DNA from: Euwallacea fornicatus
Lineage: Eukaryota; Arthropoda; Insecta; Coleoptera; Curculionidae
DNA length: 64,000 nt
Reading direction: 5' to 3'
NCBI RefSeq assembly: GCF_040115645.1
Contig: NW_027096012.1
Coordinates: 806,001 to 870,000 of the forward strand
Shown here: piece after piece, positions 24,774 to 38,459 of the stretch
How the letters are laid out: every line of letters starts with the position of its first letter
How positions within the stretch are numbered: position 1 is the first letter of the stretch
The notes under the pieces: generated by a model
Database searches by the model: none
What the model saw: only the letters and a program-made list of their open reading frames with translations
What the model was told of the DNA's origin: nothing
Translations under genes and position numbers: made by a program

Positions 24774-26884
24774 ACAAGATGCAATCATGATGTATTGTGT
24801 CATTTTAAAGATGTCGTCGAGCTGATTAATTTGACACATTGTTTAACAAATTTGGTCCACATTTGCCGAAGTTACCGAGCTTCAAAGTTTGAAAAGTCAC
24901 AAAATATGTGTGTTTGAGCACATAAAGTACTATTTTTCTTGGAAATTCAACAAGATGCAATCATGATGTGTTGTGTCATTTTAAAGATCTCATCGAGCTG
25001 ATTAATTTGACACATTGTTTAACAAATTTGGTCCACATTTGCCGAAGTTACCGAGCTTCAAAGTTTGAAACGTCACAAAATATGTGTGTTTGAGCACATA
25101 AAGTACTATTATTCTTGGAATTTCAACAAGATGCAATCATGATGTGTTGTGTCATTTTAAAGATCTCGTCGAGCTGATTAATTTGACACTTTGTTTAACA
25201 AATTTGGTCCACATTTGCCGAAGTTACCGAGCTTCAAAGTTTGAAAAGTCACAAAAGATGTGTGTTTGAGCACATAAAGTACAATTTTTCTTGGAAGTTC
25301 AACAAGATGCAATCATGATGTGTTGTGACATCGTCAAAATCTTGTCGAGCTACTTAATTTGACACTTTGTTTAACAAATTTCGTCCACATTTGCCGAAGT
25401 TACCGAGCTTCAAAGTTTGAAAAGTCACAAAATATGTGTGTTTGAGCACATAAAGTACAAATTTTCTTGGAAGTTCAACAAGATGCAATCATGATGTGTT
25501 GTGACATCTTCAAAATCTTGTCGAGCTACTTAATTTGACACTTTGTTTAACAAATTTCGTCCACATTTGCCGAAGTTACCGAGCTTCAAAGTTTGAAAAG
25601 TCACAAAATATGTGTGTTTGAGCACATATACTACTATTTTTCTTGGAAGTTCAACAAGATGCATCATGATGTATTGTGACATCTTCAAAATCTTGTCGAG
25701 CTACTTAATTTGACACTTTGTTTAACAAATTTGGTCCACATTTGCCGAAGTTACCGAGCTTCAAAGTTTGAAAAGTCACAAAATATGTGTGTTTGAGCAC
25801 ATAAAGTACTATTTTTCTTGGAAGTTCAACAAGATGCAATCATGATGTGTTGTGTCATTTTAAAGATGTCGTCGAGCTGATTAATTTGACACATTGTTTA
25901 ACAAATTTGGTCCACATTTGCCGAAGTTACCGAGCTTCAAAGTTTGAAAAGTCACAAAATATGTGTGTTTGAGCTCATAAAGTACTATTTTTCTTGGAAG
26001 TTCAACAAGATGCAATCATGATGTATTGTGTCATTTTAAAGATCTCGCCGAGCTGATTAATTTGACACATTGTTTAACAAATTTGGTCCACATTTGCCGA
26101 AGTTACCGAGCTTCAAAGTTTGAAACGTCACAAAATATGTGTGTTTGAGCACATAAAGTACTATTATTCTTGGAATTTCAACAAGATGCAATCATGATGT
26201 GTTGTGTCATTTTAAAGATCTCGTCGAGCTGATTAATTTGACACTTTGTTTAACAAATTTGGTCCACATTTGCCGAAGTTACCGAGCTTCAAAGTTTGAA
26301 AAGTCACAAAAGATGTGTGTTTGAGCACATAAAGTACAATTTTTCTTGGAAGTTCAACAAGATGCAATCATGATGTGTTGTGACATCTTCAAAATCTTGT
26401 CGAGCTACTTAATTTGACACTTTGTTTAACAAATTTCGTCCACATTTGCCGAAGTTACCGAGCTTCAAAGTTTGAAAAGTCACAAAATATGTGTGTTTGA
26501 GCACATAAAGTACAAATTTTCTTGGAAGTTCAACAAGATGCAATCATGATGTGTTGTGACATCTTCAAAATCTTGTCGAGCTACTTAATTTGACACTTTG
26601 TTTAACAAATTTCGTCCACATTTGCCGAAGTTACCGAGCTTCAAAGTTTGAAAAGTCACAAAATATGTGTGTTTGAGCACATAAAGTACAAATTTTCTTG
26701 GAAGTTCAACAAGATGCAATCATGATGTGTTGTGACATCTTCAAAATCTTGTCGAGCTACTTAATTTGACACTTTGTTTAACAAATTTCGTCCACATTTG
26801 CCGAAGTTACCGAGCTTCAAAGTTTGAAAAGTCACAAAATATGTGTGTTTGAGCACATATACTACTATTTTTCTTGGAAGTTCA
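24774..26884 (+). repeat. Partial third superunit (12 monomers)
   Basis: The order is b5-b1-b2-a1'-a2-a3-b3-b4'-b2-a1-a1-a2. The a1' marker at 25,333 lies 9,498 bp (54 monomers) from the one at 15,835. The first monomer is a recombinant, with the left marker 'gatgtattgtgtc' of b4 joined to 'gatgtcgtcg' of b3/b5. The block ends where an s-type mosaic copy begins at 26,885. Confidence 0.8.
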
Positions 26885-28986
26885 ACAAGATGCATCATGA
26901 TGTGTTGTGACATCTTCAAAATCTTGTCGAGCTACTTAATTTGACACTTTGTTTAACAAATTTGGCCCACATTTGCCGAAGTTACCGAGCTTCAAAGTTT
27001 GAAAAGTCACAAAATATGTGTGTTTGAGCACATATAATACTATTTTTCTTGGAAGTTCAACAAGATGCATCATGATGTGTTGTGACATCTTCAAAATCTT
27101 GTCGAGCTACTTAATTTGACACTTTGTTTAACAAATTTGGTCCACATTTGCCGAAGTTACCGAGCTTCAAAGTTTGAAGAGCCTCAAAAGATGTGTGTTT
27201 GAGCACATATAGTACTATTTTTCTTGGAAGGTCAACAAGATGCATCATGATGTGTTGTGACATCTTCAAAATCTTGTCGAGCTACTTAATTTGACACTTT
27301 GTTTAACAAATTTGGCCCACATTTGCCGAAGTTACCGAGCTTCAAAGTTTGAAAAGTCACAAAATATGTGTGTTTGAGCACATATAATACTATTTTTCTT
27401 GGAAGTTCAACAAGATGCATCATGATGTGTTGTGACATCTTCAAAATCTTGTCGAGCTACTTAATTTGACACTTTGTTTAACAAATTTGGTCCACATTTG
27501 CCGAAGTTACCGAGCTTCAAAGTTTGAAAAGTCACAAAATATGTGTGTTTGAGCACATATAGTACTATTTTTCTTGGAAGTTCAACAAGATGCATCATGA
27601 TGTGTTGTGACATCTTCAAAATCTTGTCGAGCTACTTAATTTGACACTTTGTTTAACAAATTTGGCCCACATTTGCCGAAGTTACCGAGCTTCAAAGTTT
27701 GAAAAGTCACAAAATATGTGTGTTTGAGCACATATAATACTATTTTTCTTGGAAGTTCAACAAGATGCATCATGATGTGTTGTGACATCTTCAAAATCTT
27801 GTCGAGCTACTTAATTTGACACTTTGTTTAACAAATTTGGTCCACATTTGCCGAAGTTACCGAGCTTCAAAGTTTGAAAAGTCACAAAAGATGTGTGTTT
27901 GAGCACATAAAGTACAATTTTTCTTGGAAATTCAACAAGATGCATCATGATGTATTGTGACATCTTCAAAATCTTGTCGAGCTACTTAATTTGACACTTT
28001 GTTTAACAAATTTGGTCCATATTTGCCGAAGTTACCGAGCTTCAAAGTTTGAAAAGTCACAAAATATGTGTGTTTGAGCACATAAAGTACTATTTTTCTT
28101 GGAAGTTCAACAAGATGCAATCATGATGTGTTATGTCATTTTAAAGATGTCGTCGAGCTGATTAATTTGACACATTGTTTAACAAATTTGGTCCACATTT
28201 GCCGAAGTTACCGAGCTTCAAAGTTTGAAAAGTCACAAAAGATGTGTGTTTGAGCACATAAAGTACAATTTTTCTTGGAAATTCAACAAGATGCATCATG
28301 ATGTATTGTGACATCTTCAAAATCTTGTCGAGCTACTTAATTTGACACTTTGTTTAACAAATTTGGTCCATATTTGCCGAAGTTACCGAGCTTCAAAGTT
28401 TGAAAAGTCACAAAATATGTGTGTTTGAGCACATAAAGTACTATTTTTCTTGGAAGTTCAACAAGATGCAATCATGATGTGTTATGTCATTTTAAAGATG
28501 TCGTCGAGCTGATTAATTTGACACATTGTTTAACAAATTTGGTCCACATTTGCCGAAGTTACCGAGCTTCAAAGTTTGAAAAGTCACAAAATATGTGTGT
28601 TTGAGCTCATAAGTACTATTTTTCTTGGAAGTTCAACAAGATGCATCATGATGTGTTGTGACATCTTCAAAATCTTGTCGAGCTACTTAATTTGAAACTT
28701 TGTTTAACAAATTTGGTCCACATTTGCCGAAGTTACCGAGCTTCAAAATTTGAAAAGTCACAAAATATGTGTGTTTGAGCACATAAAGTACTATTTTTCT
28801 TGGAAATTCAACAAGATGCAATCGTGATGTGTTGTGACATCTTCAAAATCTTGTCGAGCTACTTAATTTGACACTTTGTTTAACAAATTTGGTCCACATT
28901 TGCCGAAGTTACCGAGCTTCAAAGTTTGAAAAGTCACAAAATATGTGTGTTTGAGCACATAAAGTACTATTTTTCTTGGAAATTCA
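26885..28986 (+). repeat. Mosaic s/c domain copied into the HOR region (12 monomers)
   Basis: The 3' end of the domain at 1,584-11,757 (from 9,656) is present again here. It is flanked on the left by the a2 monomer of the partial superunit and on the right by b1 of a regular HOR. The left breakpoint lies within the shared 'ctatttttcttggaagttc' stretch just before 26,885: upstream, the tail is 'catatactac' here and 'catatagtac' at the source. Confidence 0.86.
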
Positions 28987-31900
28987 ACAAGATGCAATCA
29001 TGATGTGTTGTGTCATTTTAAAGATCTCATCGAGCTGATTAATTTGACACATTGTTTAACAAATTTGGTCCACATTTGCCGAAGTTACCGAGCTTCAAAG
29101 TTTGAAACGTCACAAAATATGTGTGTTTGAGCACATAAAGTACTATTATTCTTGGAATTTCAACAAGATGCAATCATGATGTGTTGTGTCATTTTAAAGA
29201 TCTCGTCGAGCTGATTAATTTGACACTTTGTTTAACAAATTTGGTCCACATTTGCCGAAGTTACCGAGCTTCAAAGTTTGAAAAGTCACAAAAGATGTGT
29301 GTTTGAGCACATAAAGTACAATTTTTCTTGGAAGTTCAACAAGATGCAATCATGATGTGTTGTGACATCTTCAAAATCTTGTCGAGCTACTTAATTTGAC
29401 ACTTTGTTTAACAAATTTCGTCCACATTTGCCGAAGTTACCGAGCTTCAAAGTTTGAAAAGTCACAAAATATGTGTGTTTGAGCACATAAAGTACAAATT
29501 TTCTTGGAAGTTCAACAAGATGCAATCATGATGTGTTGTGACATCTTCAAAATCTTGTCGAGCTACTTAATTTGACACTTTGTTTAACAAATTTCGTCCA
29601 CATTTGCCGAAGTTACCGAGCTTCAAAGTTTGAAAAGTCACAAAATATGTGTGTTTGAGCACATAAAGTACAAATTTTCTTGGAAGTTCAACAAGATGCA
29701 ATCATGATGTGTTGTGACATCTTCAAAATCTTGTCGAGCTACTTAATTTGACACTTTGTTTAACAAATTTCGTCCACATTTGCCGAAGTTACCGAGCTTC
29801 AAAGTTTGAAAAGTCACAAAATATGTGTGTTTGAGCACATATACTACTATTTTTCTTGGAAGTTCAACAAGATGCATCATGATGTATTGTGACATCTTCA
29901 AAATCTTGTCGAGCTACTTAATTTGACACTTTGTTTAACAAATTTGGTCCACATTTGCCGAAGTTACCGAGCTTCAAAGTTTGAAAAGTCACAAAATATG
30001 TGTGTTTGAGCACATAAAGTACTATTTTTCTTGGAAGTTCAACAAGATGCAATCATGATGTGTTGTGTCATTTTAAAGATGTCGTCGAGCTGATTAATTT
30101 GACACATTGTTTAACAAATTTGGTCCACATTTGCCGAAGTTACCGAGCTTCAAAGTTTGAAAAGTCACAAAATATGTGTGTTTGAGCTCATAAAGTACTA
30201 TTTTTCTTGGAAGTTCAACAAGATGCAATCATGATGTGTTGTGTCATTTTAAAGATCTCATCGAGCTGATTAATTTGACACATTGTTTAACAAATTTGGT
30301 CCACATTTGCCGAAGTTACCGAGCTTCAAAGTTTGAAAAGTCACAAAATATGTGTGTTTGAGCTCATAAAGTACTATTATTCTTGGAATTTCAACAAGAT
30401 GCAATCATGATGTGTTGTGTCATTTTAAAGATCTCGTCGAGCTGATTAATTTGACACTTTGTTTAACAAATTTGGTCCACATTTGCCGAAGTTACCGAGC
30501 TTCAAAGTTTGAAAAGTCACAAAAGATGTGTGTTTGAGCACATAAAGTACAATTTTTCTTGGAAGTTCAACAAGATGCAATCATGATGTGTTGTGACATC
30601 TTCAAAATCTTGTCGAGCTACTTAATTTGACACTTTGTTTAACAAATTTCGTCCACATTTGCCGAAGTTACCGAGCTTCAAAGTTTGAAAAGTCACAAAA
30701 TATGTGTGTTTGAGCACATAAAGTACAAATTTTCTTGGAAGTTCAACAAGATGCAATCATGATGTGTTGTGACATCTTCAAAATCTTGTCGAGCTACTTA
30801 ATTTGACACTTTGTTTAACAAATTTCGTCCACATTTGCCGAAGTTACCGAGCTTCAAAGTTTGAAAAGTCACAAAATATGTGTGTTTGAGCACATAAAGT
30901 ACAAATTTTCTTGGAAGTTCAACAAGATGCAATCATGATGTGTTGTGACATCTTCAAAATCTTGTCGAGCTACTTAATTTGACACTTTGTTTAACAAATT
31001 TCGTCCACATTTGCCGAAGTTACCGAGCTTCAAAGTTTGAAAAGTCACAAAATATGTGTGTTTGAGCACATATACTACTATTTTTCTTGGAAGTTCAACA
31101 AGATGCATCATGATGTATTGTGACATCTTCAAAATCTTGTCGAGCTACTTAATTTGACACTTTGTTTAACAAATTTGGTCCACATTTGCCGAAGTTACCG
31201 AGCTTCAAAGTTTGAAAAGTCACAAAATATGTGTGTTTGAGCACATAAAGTACTATTTTTCTTGGAAGTTCAACAAGATGCAATCATGATGTGTTGTGTC
31301 ATTTTAAAGATGTCGTCGAGCTGATTAATTTGACACATTGTTTAACAAATTTGGTCCACATTTGCCGAAGTTACCGAGCTTCAAAGTTTGAAAAGTCACA
31401 AAATATGTGTGTTTGAGCTCATAAAGTACTATTTTTCTTGGAAGTTCAACAAGATGCAATCATGATGTGTTGTGTCATTTTAAAGATCTCATCGAGCTGA
31501 TTAATTTGACACATTGTTTAACAAATTTGGTCCACATTTGCCGAAGTTACCGAGCTTCAAAGTTTGAAAAGTCACAAAATATGTGTGTTTGAGCTCATAA
31601 AGTACTATTATTCTTGGAATTTCAACAAGATGCAATCATGATGTGTTGTGTCATTTTAAAGATCTCGTCGAGCTGATTAATTTGACACTTTGTTTAACAA
31701 ATTTGGTCCACATTTGCCGAAGTTACCGAGCTTCAAAGTTTGAAAAGTCACAAAAGATGTGTGTTTGAGCACATAAAGTACAATTTTTCTTGGAAGTTCA
31801 ACAAGATGCAATCATGATGTGTTGTGACATCTTCAAAATCTTGTCGAGCTACTTAATTTGACACTTTGTTTAACAAATTTCGTCCACATTTGCCGAAGTT

Positions 31901-32679
31901 ACCGAGCTTCAAAGTTTGAAAAGTCACAAAATATGTGTGTTTGAGCACATAAAGTACAAATTTTCTTGGAAGTTCAACAAGATGCAATCATGATGTGTTG
32001 TGACATCTTCAAAATCTTGTCGAGCTACTTAATTTGACACTTTGTTTAACAAATTTCGTCCACATTTGCCGAAGTTACCGAGCTTCAAAGTTTGAAAAGT
32101 CACAAAATATGTGTGTTTGAGCACATAAAGTACAAATTTTCTTGGAAGTTCAACAAGATGCAATCATGATGTGTTGTGACATCTTCAAAATCTTGTCGAG
32201 CTACTTAATTTGACACTTTGTTTAACAAATTTCGTCCACATTTGCCGAAGTTACCGAGCTTCAAAGTTTGAAAAGTCACAAAATATGTGTGTTTGAGCAC
32301 ATATACTACTATTTTTCTTGGAAGTTCAACAAGATGCATCATGATGTATTGTGACATCTTCAAAATCTTGTCGAGCTACTTAATTTGACACTTTGTTTAA
32401 CAAATTTGGTCCACATTTGCCGAAGTTACCGAGCTTCAAAGTTTGAAAAGTCACAAAATATGTGTGTTTGAGCACATAAAGTACTATTTTTCTTGGAAGT
32501 TCAACAAGATGCAATCATGATGTGTTGTGTCATTTTAAAGATGTCGTCGAGCTGATTAATTTGACACATTGTTTAACAAATTTGGTCCACATTTGCCGAA
32601 GTTACCGAGCTTCAAAGTTTGAAAAGTCACAAAATATGTGTGTTTGAGCTCATAAAGTACTATTTTTCTTGGAAGTTCA
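28987..32679 (+). repeat. Three consecutive 7-monomer HOR units
   Basis: Units at 28,987-30,217, 30,218-31,448 and 31,449-32,679 are each exactly 1,231 bp. The first opens with b1, the next two with b1'. The corresponding place in superunit copy 1 has only two units. Markers downstream (b4 at 14,220 and 32,680; 'catcgtc' at 15,131 and 33,591) are therefore 18,460 bp apart instead of 17,229, a difference of exactly one 1,231-bp unit. Confidence 0.88.
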
Positions 32680-35600
32680 ACAAGATGCAATCATGATGTA
32701 TTGTGTCATTTTAAAGATCTCGCCGAGCTGATTAATTTGACACATTGTTTAACAAATTTGGTCCACATTTGCCGAAGTTACCGAGCTTCAAAGTTTGAAA
32801 AGTCACAAAAGATGTGTGTTTGAGCACATAAAGTACAATTTTTCTTGGAAGTTCAACAAGATGCAATCATGATGTGTTGTGACATCTTCAAAATCTTGTC
32901 GAGCTACTTAATTTGACACTTTGTTTAACAAATTTGGTCCACATTTGCCGAAGTTACCGAGCTTCAAAGTTTGAAAAGTCACAAAATATGTGTGTTTGAG
33001 CACATAAAGTACTATTTTTCTTGGAAGTTCAACAAGATGCAATCATGATGTGTTGTGTCATTTTAAAGATGTCGTCGAGCTGATTAATTTGACACATTGT
33101 TTAACAAATTTGGTCCACATTTGCCGAAGTTACCGAGCTTCAAAGTTTGAAAAGTCACAAAATATGTGTGTTTGAGCACATAAAGTACTATTTTTCTTGG
33201 AAATTCAACAAGATGCAATCATGATGTGTTGTGTCATTTTAAAGATCTCATCGAGCTGATTAATTTGACACATTGTTTAACAAATTTGGTCCACATTTGC
33301 CGAAGTTACCGAGCTTCAAAGTTTGAAACGTCACAAAATATGTGTGTTTGAGCACATAAAGTACTATTATTCTTGGAATTTCAACAAGATGCAATCATGA
33401 TGTGTTGTGTCATTTTAAAGATCTCGTCGAGCTGATTAATTTGACACTTTGTTTAACAAATTTGGTCCACATTTGCCGAAGTTACCGAGCTTCAAAGTTT
33501 GAAAAGTCACAAAAGATGTGTGTTTGAGCACATAAAGTACAATTTTTCTTGGAAGTTCAACAAGATGCAATCATGATGTGTTGTGACATCGTCAAAATCT
33601 TGTCGAGCTACTTAATTTGACACTTTGTTTAACAAATTTCGTCCACATTTGCCGAAGTTACCGAGCTTCAAAGTTTGAAAAGTCACAAAATATGTGTGTT
33701 TGAGCACATAAAGTACAAATTTTCTTGGAAGTTCAACAAGATGCAATCATGATGTGTTGTGTCATTTTAAAGATGTCGTCGAGCTGATTAATTTGACACA
33801 TTGTTTAACAAATTTGGTCCACATTTGCCGAAGTTACCGAGCTTCAAAGTTTGAAAAGTCACAAAATATGTGTGTTTGAGCACATAAAGTACTATTTTTC
33901 TTGGAAATTCAACAAGATGCAATCATGATGTGTTGTGTCATTTTAAAGATCTCATCGAGCTGATTAATTTGACACATTGTTTAACAAATTTGGTCCACAT
34001 TTGCCGAAGTTACCGAGCTTCAAAGTTTGAAACGTCACAAAATATGTGTGTTTGAGCACATAAAGTACTATTATTCTTGGAATTTCAACAAGATGCAATC
34101 ATGATGTGTTGTGTCATTTTAAAGATCTCGTCGAGCTGATTAATTTGACACTTTGTTTAACAAATTTGGTCCACATTTGCCGAAGTTACCGAGCTTCAAA
34201 GTTTGAAAAGTCACAAAAGATGTGTGTTTGAGCACATAAAGTACAATTTTTCTTGGAAGTTCAACAAGATGCAATCATGATGTGTTGTGACATCGTCAAA
34301 ATCTTGTCGAGCTACTTAATTTGACACTTTGTTTAACAAATTTCGTCCACATTTGCCGAAGTTACCGAGCTTCAAAGTTTGAAAAGTCACAAAATATGTG
34401 TGTTTGAGCACATAAAGTACAAATTTTCTTGGAAGTTCAACAAGATGCAATCATGATGTGTTGTGACATCTTCAAAATCTTGTCGAGCTACTTAATTTGA
34501 CACTTTGTTTAACAAATTTCGTCCACATTTGCCGAAGTTACCGAGCTTCAAAGTTTGAAAAGTCACAAAATATGTGTGTTTGAGCACATATACTACTATT
34601 TTTCTTGGAAGTTCAACAAGATGCATCATGATGTATTGTGACATCTTCAAAATCTTGTCGAGCTACTTAATTTGACACTTTGTTTAACAAATTTGGTCCA
34701 CATTTGCCGAAGTTACCGAGCTTCAAAGTTTGAAAAGTCACAAAATATGTGTGTTTGAGCACATAAAGTACTATTTTTCTTGGAAGTTCAACAAGATGCA
34801 ATCATGATGTGTTGTGTCATTTTAAAGATGTCGTCGAGCTGATTAATTTGACACATTGTTTAACAAATTTGGTCCACATTTGCCGAAGTTACCGAGCTTC
34901 AAAGTTTGAAAAGTCACAAAATATGTGTGTTTGAGCTCATAAAGTACTATTTTTCTTGGAAGTTCAACAAGATGCAATCATGATGTATTGTGTCATTTTA
35001 AAGATCTCGCCGAGCTGATTAATTTGACACATTGTTTAACAAATTTGGTCCACATTTGCCGAAGTTACCGAGCTTCAAAGTTTGAAACGTCACAAAATAT
35101 GTGTGTTTGAGCACATAAAGTACTATTATTCTTGGAATTTCAACAAGATGCAATCATGATGTGTTGTGTCATTTTAAAGATCTCGTCGAGCTGATTAATT
35201 TGACACTTTGTTTAACAAATTTGGTCCACATTTGCCGAAGTTACCGAGCTTCAAAGTTTGAAAAGTCACAAAAGATGTGTGTTTGAGCACATAAAGTACA
35301 ATTTTTCTTGGAAGTTCAACAAGATGCAATCATGATGTGTTGTGACATCTTCAAAATCTTGTCGAGCTACTTAATTTGACACTTTGTTTAACAAATTTCG
35401 TCCACATTTGCCGAAGTTACCGAGCTTCAAAGTTTGAAAAGTCACAAAATATGTGTGTTTGAGCACATAAAGTACAAATTTTCTTGGAAGTTCAACAAGA
35501 TGCAATCATGATGTGTTGTGACATCTTCAAAATCTTGTCGAGCTACTTAATTTGACACTTTGTTTAACAAATTTCGTCCACATTTGCCGAAGTTACCGAG

Positions 35601-38459
35601 CTTCAAAGTTTGAAAAGTCACAAAATATGTGTGTTTGAGCACATAAAGTACAAATTTTCTTGGAAGTTCAACAAGATGCAATCATGATGTGTTGTGACAT
35701 CTTCAAAATCTTGTCGAGCTACTTAATTTGACACTTTGTTTAACAAATTTCGTCCACATTTGCCGAAGTTACCGAGCTTCAAAGTTTGAAAAGTCACAAA
35801 ATATGTGTGTTTGAGCACATATACTACTATTTTTCTTGGAAGTTCAACAAGATGCATCATGATGTATTGTGACATCTTCAAAATCTTGTCGAGCTACTTA
35901 ATTTGACACTTTGTTTAACAAATTTGGTCCACATTTGCCGAAGTTACCGAGCTTCAAAGTTTGAAAAGTCACAAAATATGTGTGTTTGAGCACATAAAGT
36001 ACTATTTTTCTTGGAAGTTCAACAAGATGCAATCATGATGTGTTGTGTCATTTTAAAGATGTCGTCGAGCTGATTAATTTGACACATTGTTTAACAAATT
36101 TGGTCCACATTTGCCGAAGTTACCGAGCTTCAAAGTTTGAAAAGTCACAAAATATGTGTGTTTGAGCTCATAAAGTACTATTTTTCTTGGAAGTTCAACA
36201 AGATGCAATCATGATGTGTTGTGTCATTTTAAAGATGTCGTCGAGCTGATTAATTTGACACATTGTTTAACAAATTTGGTCCACATTTGCCGAAGTTACC
36301 GAGCTTCAAAGTTTGAAAAGTCACAAAAGATGTGTGTTTGAGCACATAAAGTACAATTTTTCTTGGAAGTTCAACAAGATGCAATCATGATGTGTTGTGA
36401 CATCTTCAAAATCTTGTCGAGCTACTTAATTTGACACTTTGTTTAACAAATTTGGTCCACATTTGCCGAAGTTACCGAGCTTCAAAGTTTGAAAAGTCAC
36501 AAAATATGTGTGTTTGAGCACATAAAGTACTATTTTTCTTGGAAGTTCAACAAGATGCAATCATGATGTGTTGTGTCATTTTAAAGATGTCGTCGAGCTG
36601 ATTAATTTGACACATTGTTTAACAAATTTGGTCCACATTTGCCGAAGTTACCGAGCTTCAAAGTTTGAAAAGTCACAAAATATGTGTGTTTGAGCACATA
36701 AAGTACTATTATTCTTGGAAATTCAACAAGATGCAATCATGATGTGTTGTGTCATTTTAAAGATCTCGTCGAGCTGATTAATTTGACACTTTGTTTAACA
36801 AATTTGGTCCACATTTGCCGAAGTTACCGAGCTTCAAAGTTTGAAAAGTCACAAAAGATGTGTGTTTGAGCACATAAAGTACAATTTTTCTTGGAAGTTC
36901 AACAAGATGCAATCATGATGTGTTGTGACATCTTCAAAATCTTGTCGAGCTACTTAATTTGACACTTTGTTTAACAAATTTGGTCCACATTTGCCGAAGT
37001 TACCGAGCTTCAAAGTTTGAAAAGTCACAAAATATGTGAGTTTGAGCTCATAAAGTACTATTTTTCTTGGAAGTTCAACAAGATGCAATCATGATGTGTT
37101 GTGTCATTTTATAGATCTCGTCGAGCTGATTAATTTGACACTTTGTTTAACAAATTTGGTCCACATTTGCCGAAGTTACCGAGCTTCAAAGTTTGAAGAG
37201 CCTCAAAAGATGTGTGTTTGAGCACATATAGTACTATTTTTCTTGGAAGTTCAACAAGATGCATCATGATGTGTTGTGACATCTTCAAAATCTTGTCGAG
37301 CTACTTAATTTGACACTTTGTTTAACAAATTTGGTCCACATTTGCCGAAGTTACCGAGCTTCAAAGTTTGAAACGTCACAAAATATGTGTGTTTGAGCAC
37401 ATAAAGTACTATTATTCTTGGAAATTCAACAAGATGCAATCATGATGTGTTGTGTCATTTTAAAGATCTCGTCGAGCTGATTAATTTGACACTTTGTTTA
37501 ACAAATTTGGTCCACATTTGCCGAAGTTACCGAGCTTCAAAGTTTGAAAAGTCACAAAAGATGTGTGTTTGAGCACATAAGGTACAATTTTTCTTGGAAG
37601 TTCAACAAGATGCAATCATGATGTGTTGTGACATCTTCAAAATCTTGTCGAGCTACTTAATTTGACACTTTGTTTAACAAATTTGGTCCACATTTGCCGA
37701 AGTTACCGAGCTTCAAAGTTTGAAAAGTCACAAAATATGTGTGTTTGAGCACATAAAGTACTATTTTTCTTGGAAGTTCAACAAGATGCAATCATGATGT
37801 GTTGTGACATCTTCAAAATCTTGTCGAGCTACTTAATTTGACACTTTGTTTAACAAATTTGGTCCACATTTGCCGAAGTTACCGAGCTTCAAAGTTTGAA
37901 AAGTCACAAAATATGTGTGTTTGAGCACATAAGGTACAATTTTTCTTGGAAGTTCAACAAGATGCAATCATGATGTGTTGTGACATCTTCAAAATCTTGT
38001 CGAGCTACTTAATTTGACACTTTGTTTAACAAATTTGGTCCACATTTGCCGAAGTTACCGAGCTTCAAAATTTGAAAAGTCACAAAATATGTGTGTTTGA
38101 GCACATAAAGTACTATTATTCTTGGAAATTCAACAAGATGCAATCATGATGTGTTGTGTCATTTTAAAGATCTCGTCGAGCTGATTAATTTGACACTTTG
38201 TTTAACAAATTTGGTCCACATTTGCCGAAGTTACCGAGCTTCAAAGTTTGAAAAGTCACAAAAGATGTGTGTTTGAGCACATAAAGTACAATTTTTCTTG
38301 GAAGTTCAACAAGATGCAATCATGATGTGTTGTGACATCTTCAAAATCTTGTCGAGCTACTTAATTTGACACTTTGTTTAACAAATTTCGTCCACATTTG
38401 CCGAAGTTACCGAGCTTCAAAGTTTGAAAAGTCACAAAATATGTGTGTTTGAGCACATA
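31977..38459 (+). repeat. Segmental duplicate copy 1 (offset 7,387 bp, 42 monomers)
   Basis: Matches 39,364-45,846. The rare 'tgtgagtttgagctc' (37,039 and 44,426) and the following 'attttatag' marker sit 7,387 bp apart, as do the b4 monomers (32,680 and 40,067). The left break lies at or just before the monomer border 31,977. The right break is at 38,460, where the tail changes from 'cataaagtac' to 'catatactac'. At 36,198 this copy has a b5-like left half where the other copy has b4, a small conversion-like difference. Confidence 0.84.
32680..36197 (+). repeat. Regular HOR domain (20 monomers)
   Basis: b4-a4-b5-b1-b2-a1'-b5-b1-b2-a1'-a2-a3-b3-b4'-b2-a1-a1-a2-a3-b3. It follows superunit copy 1 from 14,220 at an 18,460-bp offset up to about 17,100. 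There superunit copy 1 has a hybrid A monomer and this copy has an ordinary a1. Confidence 0.82.

Noticed and set aside
26885..31448. Duplicate blocks as assembly artefacts
   Set aside because: Not fully excluded, but the copies differ at a few private sites and by whole HOR units, which an assembler duplication would not normally create. Spanning long reads would decide.
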